Below are positions 61,801-64,000 of a stretch of 64,000 bases of DNA, piece after piece. The position numbers and the translations under genes were made by a program. Every line of letters begins with the position of its first letter. The first letter of the stretch is position 1. The notes below the pieces were generated by a model. It was not told the DNA's origin. It did no database searches and saw only the letters and a program-made list of their open reading frames with translations. The stretch lies in assembly GCA_036725345.1 (NCBI GenBank), contig DAIMEJ010000010.1, positions 51,345 to 115,344 of the forward strand, written 5' to 3'. This DNA is from JAPLJU01 sp036725345. GTDB taxonomy: Bacteria > Desulfobacterota > Syntrophia > Syntrophales > UBA2192.

Positions 61801-62037
61801 ATACATATAGTTCATGTTGTCCACGCCAGACATCTGCTGCTCGATGGGCGTGGCCACCGACTGCTCGACGGTGAGCGCATCCGCCCCGGGGTACGTGGTC
61901 TTGACTTGCATTTCCGGCGGGACGATGTTGGGGAACTGTGCCGTGGGCAGGCCCGTCATGGCCACAAGGCCGACAATGACCATGAGGATGGAGATCACCA
62001 TGGCCACGATGGGGCGGTTGATGAAGAACTTGGACAT
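58876..62037 (-). CDS. RND multidrug efflux permease (HAE1/AcrB-like)
   Basis: The product is 1053 residues, normal for the HAE1 class, with twelve membrane segments. It starts with MSKFFINRPIVAMVISILM. The proton-relay Asp pair is in TM4 (IGLVVDDAIVVVEAVEHH). Typical blocks include GIKEIIHTLFEALVLV and MTSFAFILGCVPLALASGAGA near the end. It exports hydrophobic compounds using the proton gradient. It starts 6 bp after the adaptor gene. The substrate range cannot be read from sequence. Confidence 0.97.
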   Translation of the reverse strand: MSKFFINRPIVAMVISILMVIVGLVAMTGLPTAQFPNIVPPEMQVKTTYPGADALTVEQSVATPIEQQMSGVDNMNYMYSLNANDGTLKLTVNFDIKTDPNTDQILAQMRSNQANSQLPSDVINQGVTVQKSTASPLIMFALFSPNGTYDNVFLANYSYINVNDQMTRVPGIASVTVFGAGQYAMRLWVRPDRLASLGITIPEIVSAVQQQNTVNPAGQVGGEPVPPGQEFTYAVRSQGRLQNEAEFGEIVIRANPDGSLVRIRDVGRIELGAQNYTMIGRLNGKPAAIIALYQLPGSNAIQAADGAKKVMAELKERFPADLDYVVALDTTLAVTEGIKEIIHTLFEALVLVLIVVFVFLQGWRATLIPLLAVPVSLIGTFVFFPLLGFSINTLSLFGLVLAIGLVVDDAIVVVEAVEHHIEHGMSPKDATLRAMEEVSGPVIAIAVILAAVFVPTAFIPGITGRLYQQFAVTIAVSVIISAFNALTLSPALAALLLRPKKKGRGPLQKFYDGFNKVFGRSTDGYVNWCDHLIRKSKMSLLFLLGTAVMAGFFGKHLPVSFLPDEDQGYVFAGLQLPDAASLQRTDAVTKKAEEIIMKTPGVKYCTAVVGFSMLSGVVNTYSSFFFVTLHDWAERKKPEEKYEAIKAHLNNELRGLTEAIAFSFPPPAIPGVGTSGGFTFILEDRAGKDIAFLTEQTNKFLEAARKRPELAGLSTTFRPTVPQVFVDVDRDKVLKQGITLSDVYKTLQCFMGGAFVNYFNRFGRQWQIYVQAEGEYRTNARNLGQFHVRNSDGVMVPLAAVTSVRSTAGPEFTMRYNLYRSAQINGSAAPGYSSVQAMEALEQVFAATMPSEMGFDYLGMSYQEKKAQEGVSPAVIFGFSLLCVFLILAAQYESWSLPFSVLLGTPIAVMGAFGALWLMRFENNVYAQIGLVMLIGLAAKNAILIVEFAKMEYDKGKPVVEAALTGAKLRLRPILMTSFAFILGCVPLALASGAGAISRQVMGMAVIGGMLAASFIAIFLIPVTFYVVEKLSHRGGSKHLMVEETEKEGKGHE

Positions 62038-62043
62038 GCGGGA

Positions 62044-63327
62044 TTACCTCTTCCCAGCCTCGGTCGGCTCAACGGGCTTCGCAGGGGCCTGCAGCTTATG
62101 CCCCGCTTTGGCTTCCGGCTTTGCTTCGGCGGGTGCTTCAGGCTTCACTCCGGGTTTTGTCGTCGCTTCCGCAAAGGGTTTTGCTGACACGATCATCCCC
62201 GGGCGGACTTTCTGGATACCCTCGACGACGACGCGCTCACTGGGCTTGAGACCCTCGAGGATCACCCACAGGTTGTCTACGCGCTCGGCTGTCTTCACGG
62301 GCCGCATGTCCACCTTACTGTCGGCTCCCACCACGGCCACCATGTATTTCCCCTGGACCTCAGCCACAGACCGCTGGGGTACGAGAAGGGCATCCTTCCG
62401 GACGGACACGGCAACGCGGATCTTCCCGTACTGGCCGGGCCGCAAAAAATTGTTCGGGTTGGGGAAGATCACTGCTACTTTGATGGTCCCCGTCTTGACA
62501 TCGACCTGTCGATCGGCGAAGAGGAACTTACCCTTTTGGGGGTAAACGCTGCCGTCGGCAAGTATGAGTTCCCCCTGCAGCTCTCTGGGTTTCCGTCCCG
62601 CAGCATGGCCCGTCTCACGTCCGGTCTGAAGGTATTCCTGCTCGCTGATCTGAATGTAAACTTTTATCGGGTCCACCGTCGAGACCGTCGTCAGTTCCTC
62701 CATGCCCCCCGGCCCCACCAGATTTCCGATCTGGGCCTTGGCAAGACCTGCGATTCCGTCTACGGGCGAGGCGATTTTCGTGAAACCGAGATCGAGCTTG
62801 GCCTTGTCGACGGAAGCCTGGGCCGAGATCACCGCTGCGCGGGCCGACTGCTCCGTCCCGATGGAGTCGTCGAGGTCTTTCTTGCTGACGGCGTTCTGCT
62901 CTGCCAGGGGTTTGATACGTGCAAGGTTGGCCTTGGCCGTTGTCCAGCGCGCCTGCTGGGCTTCCATCTGGCCCTTCGCCTGCTCAAGTGCCGCCTGGAA
63001 GGTCCGCGGGTCGATCTCGAAGAGTACCTGGCCCCTTCTCACATAGTCGCCTTCTTTATAGTTCTGCCTGATGAGGTAGCCCTGGACCTGGGCCCGGATG
63101 GTGGCGTTCACCATACCGTCGAGGGTCCCGATCCACTCACGGTAAACGGGAACATCCCTCTGGATGACCGTCATCACCTCGACGGCCGGTGGCTGCGGTG
63201 CCTCCTTCGGTCCTTTAGAGCAGCCTGCCACTATAAAAAGAGCGATAACTAAGTGCATGACGATGGCAATGTATGGTATGAACCGGGGGAAAATCCGTGG
63301 TGGAAACGCCTTACGACATTGTGCCAT
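62044..63327 (-). CDS. RND efflux periplasmic adaptor (membrane fusion protein)
   Basis: The product is 427 residues from the ATG at 63327, which has GGAGGT at 4 nt; frame openings further upstream lack one. A lipobox IVAGC gives a lipid anchor. The order is a lipoyl-like half (VQGYLIRQNYKEGDYVRRGQVLFEIDP), an alpha-hairpin with AKANLARIKPLAEQNAVSKKDLDD, then the beta-barrel and membrane-proximal domain. The C-terminus is an unusual Ala/Pro/Lys/Glu-rich tail of about 50 residues with PEAPAEAKPEAKAG repeats. It is the first gene of the pump operon. Confidence 0.95.
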   Translation of the reverse strand: MAQCRKAFPPRIFPRFIPYIAIVMHLVIALFIVAGCSKGPKEAPQPPAVEVMTVIQRDVPVYREWIGTLDGMVNATIRAQVQGYLIRQNYKEGDYVRRGQVLFEIDPRTFQAALEQAKGQMEAQQARWTTAKANLARIKPLAEQNAVSKKDLDDSIGTEQSARAAVISAQASVDKAKLDLGFTKIASPVDGIAGLAKAQIGNLVGPGGMEELTTVSTVDPIKVYIQISEQEYLQTGRETGHAAGRKPRELQGELILADGSVYPQKGKFLFADRQVDVKTGTIKVAVIFPNPNNFLRPGQYGKIRVAVSVRKDALLVPQRSVAEVQGKYMVAVVGADSKVDMRPVKTAERVDNLWVILEGLKPSERVVVEGIQKVRPGMIVSAKPFAEATTKPGVKPEAPAEAKPEAKAGHKLQAPAKPVEPTEAGKR

Positions 63328-63367
63328 TGCGACCTCCATGACCGATCCCTTCCAGTAATATCGCATA

Positions 63368-63396
63368 TTTATACAAATTCACCTCGTGGCTGTCCA
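63368..63396 (-). promoter_or_regulatory. Sigma70-type promoter of the RND operon
   Basis: On the minus strand TGGACA (63396-63391) and TATAAA (63373-63368) each match five of six consensus bases with a 17-bp spacer. Transcription would start near 63361, about 35 nt before the adaptor ATG. An inverted repeat GAAAGGGC/GCCCTTTC at 63416-63441 just upstream could be a regulator site or a terminator for the preceding gene. Confidence 0.55.
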
Positions 63397-63493
63397 TAAT
63401 TATTTACCAGACAAAGAAAGGGCATCCAAGGCAGCCCTTTCCTCGCGCATATGTGCTGAGAAAACAATTTCATTCAAGATCTGGGGACTTGTG

Positions 63494-63532
63494 CCGGAAG
63501 GCGGAAGCCTTCGTGAGGCTTCGGCCTTCCGG
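63494..63532. repeat. Long hairpin downstream of the Pal gene
   Basis: Two 16-base arms (CCGGAAGGCGGAAGCC and its near-complement, one mismatch) enclose a 7-base loop. It starts 6 bp after the Pal stop codon on the minus strand. No T-run follows, so it looks more like a REP-type or mRNA-stabilising hairpin than a classical terminator. Confidence 0.55.
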
Positions 63533-63538
63533 AAATAA

Positions 63539-64000
63539 TCACTTCAGTATGAAATCAGCTCTTCTGTTTTTGGACCAGCACCCCTCAGTCGACTCCGAGC
63601 ACACGGGGCGGTCCTCACCGTAACTGATCGTCGAGATCCTGTCAGAACGAACACCCAGTGTGTTGAGGTACTTGGCCGCAGCATCAGCCCTTCTCTGGCC
63701 CAGGGCCATGTTGTACTGTTCGGTCCCGCGCTCGTCGCAGTTCCCCTCGACGACAACCTTCTTGCCCGGATTCTTCGACAGCCAATCGGCATTCTTCTTC
63801 AAAGTCTCCCTCGCCTCCGGTTTCAGCTCGAACATGTCGAAGTCGAAATAGATGGCGTCAAGCTTGTCGACTCCCGGAACCATTGGTGGAGGAGGAGGCA
63901 CCACAGCCGCTTTCCCTTCAGCCGATGCGGGCGGGGGTGGGCAGAAGAAAACCTTCTGCACGTAGGCGCCCATCTGGGCCGGCGTCTGCAGGTTGTCGGC
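63539..64000 (-). CDS. pal: OmpA-family peptidoglycan-associated lipoprotein (Pal-like), N-terminus outside the window
   Basis: The frame is open to the right edge; 153 codons and a stop are visible. A proline-rich linker with repeated Pro runs is followed by an OmpA-C domain: IYFDFDMFELKPEA, then VVEGNCDERGTEQYNMALGQRRADAA and ISYGEDRPVC. The NxDxRGTxxYNxxLGxRRA signature is that of Pal, which binds diaminopimelate of peptidoglycan and works with Tol. Cys residues near the end (CSESTEGCW) are common in deltaproteobacterial Pal proteins. The lipobox and any tol genes lie beyond the edge. Confidence 0.88.
   Translation of the reverse strand, partial: ADNLQTPAQMGAYVQKVFFCPPPPASAEGKAAVVPPPPPMVPGVDKLDAIYFDFDMFELKPEARETLKKNADWLSKNPGKKVVVEGNCDERGTEQYNMALGQRRADAAAKYLNTLGVRSDRISTISYGEDRPVCSESTEGCWSKNRRADFILK

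Overview
The window is GC-rich, densely coded bacterial DNA. The gene set suggests an anaerobic Gram-negative of the Deltaproteobacteria/Desulfobacterota type, possibly Syntrophales-like. Supporting features are rubrerythrin, an anaerobic sulfatase-maturating radical SAM enzyme, many lipoproteins, an RND pump with outer-membrane channel, PldA, a type Vd patatin autotransporter and Pal. The taxon is an inference from gene content; there is no rRNA or marker gene. I see no tRNA, rRNA, CRISPR array, insertion sequence or phage gene.

Layout. At 0-4 kb lie a partial secreted protein, an SDR oxidoreductase, small proteins, a LEA14-like lipoprotein and a beta-CASP metallo-hydrolase. At 4-20 kb (+ strand) is a central-carbon block: ATP-type PEP carboxykinase, MtgA, a DUF1499 lipoprotein, then a long co-directional run of TIGR04283 glycosyltransferase, TVP38 membrane protein, glk, tkt, tal, rpiA, rpe, zwf, pgl, DUF3047, TIGR04282 glycosyltransferase and a MerA-like flavoprotein. 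Between rpe and zwf there is a short N-terminal relic of a beta-hydroxyacid/6-phosphogluconate-type dehydrogenase, so this otherwise nearly complete pentose-phosphate operon has apparently lost gnd.

At 20-26 kb (mostly - strand) are two small proteins, a QueG-like Fe-S protein, a nitronate-monooxygenase-like flavoprotein, a CDF exporter, and an atypical NRAMP transporter paired with a soluble MgtE_N-CBS protein. A B12-domain-like protein lacking the cobalt-ligand His (+) and rubrerythrin (-) follow. At 26-39 kb (- strand) is an envelope and lipid region: two paralogous patatin lipoproteins, a GH13 enzyme, an MscS gene broken by a stop codon and a frameshift, a CpxP-like protein, anSME, DUF4239, a DUF1254/1214 relic, DUF3313 and an internally repeated secreted protein. 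Two tandem GGAC-N4-GTCC palindromes resembling DosR operators lie upstream of the last of these.

At 39-43 kb are pgi, a cupin, gpmA and queF. At 43-50 kb are PldA, a small lipoprotein, an AI-2E-type permease, a PlpD-like patatin/barrel protein and a YiiX-like hydrolase. At 49.7-57.3 kb is the most intriguing module: a phasin-like helical protein, DUF2254, ackA, a GNAT acetyltransferase, a MaoC-Pta fusion, and a DUF3141 protein keeping a PHA-synthase-like Cys-Asp-His triad. It suggests acyl-CoA/acetyl-phosphate metabolism coupled to hydroxyalkanoate storage or turnover. At 57.4-63.3 kb is a complete RND efflux operon with its own promoter, followed by a partial Pal at the right edge.
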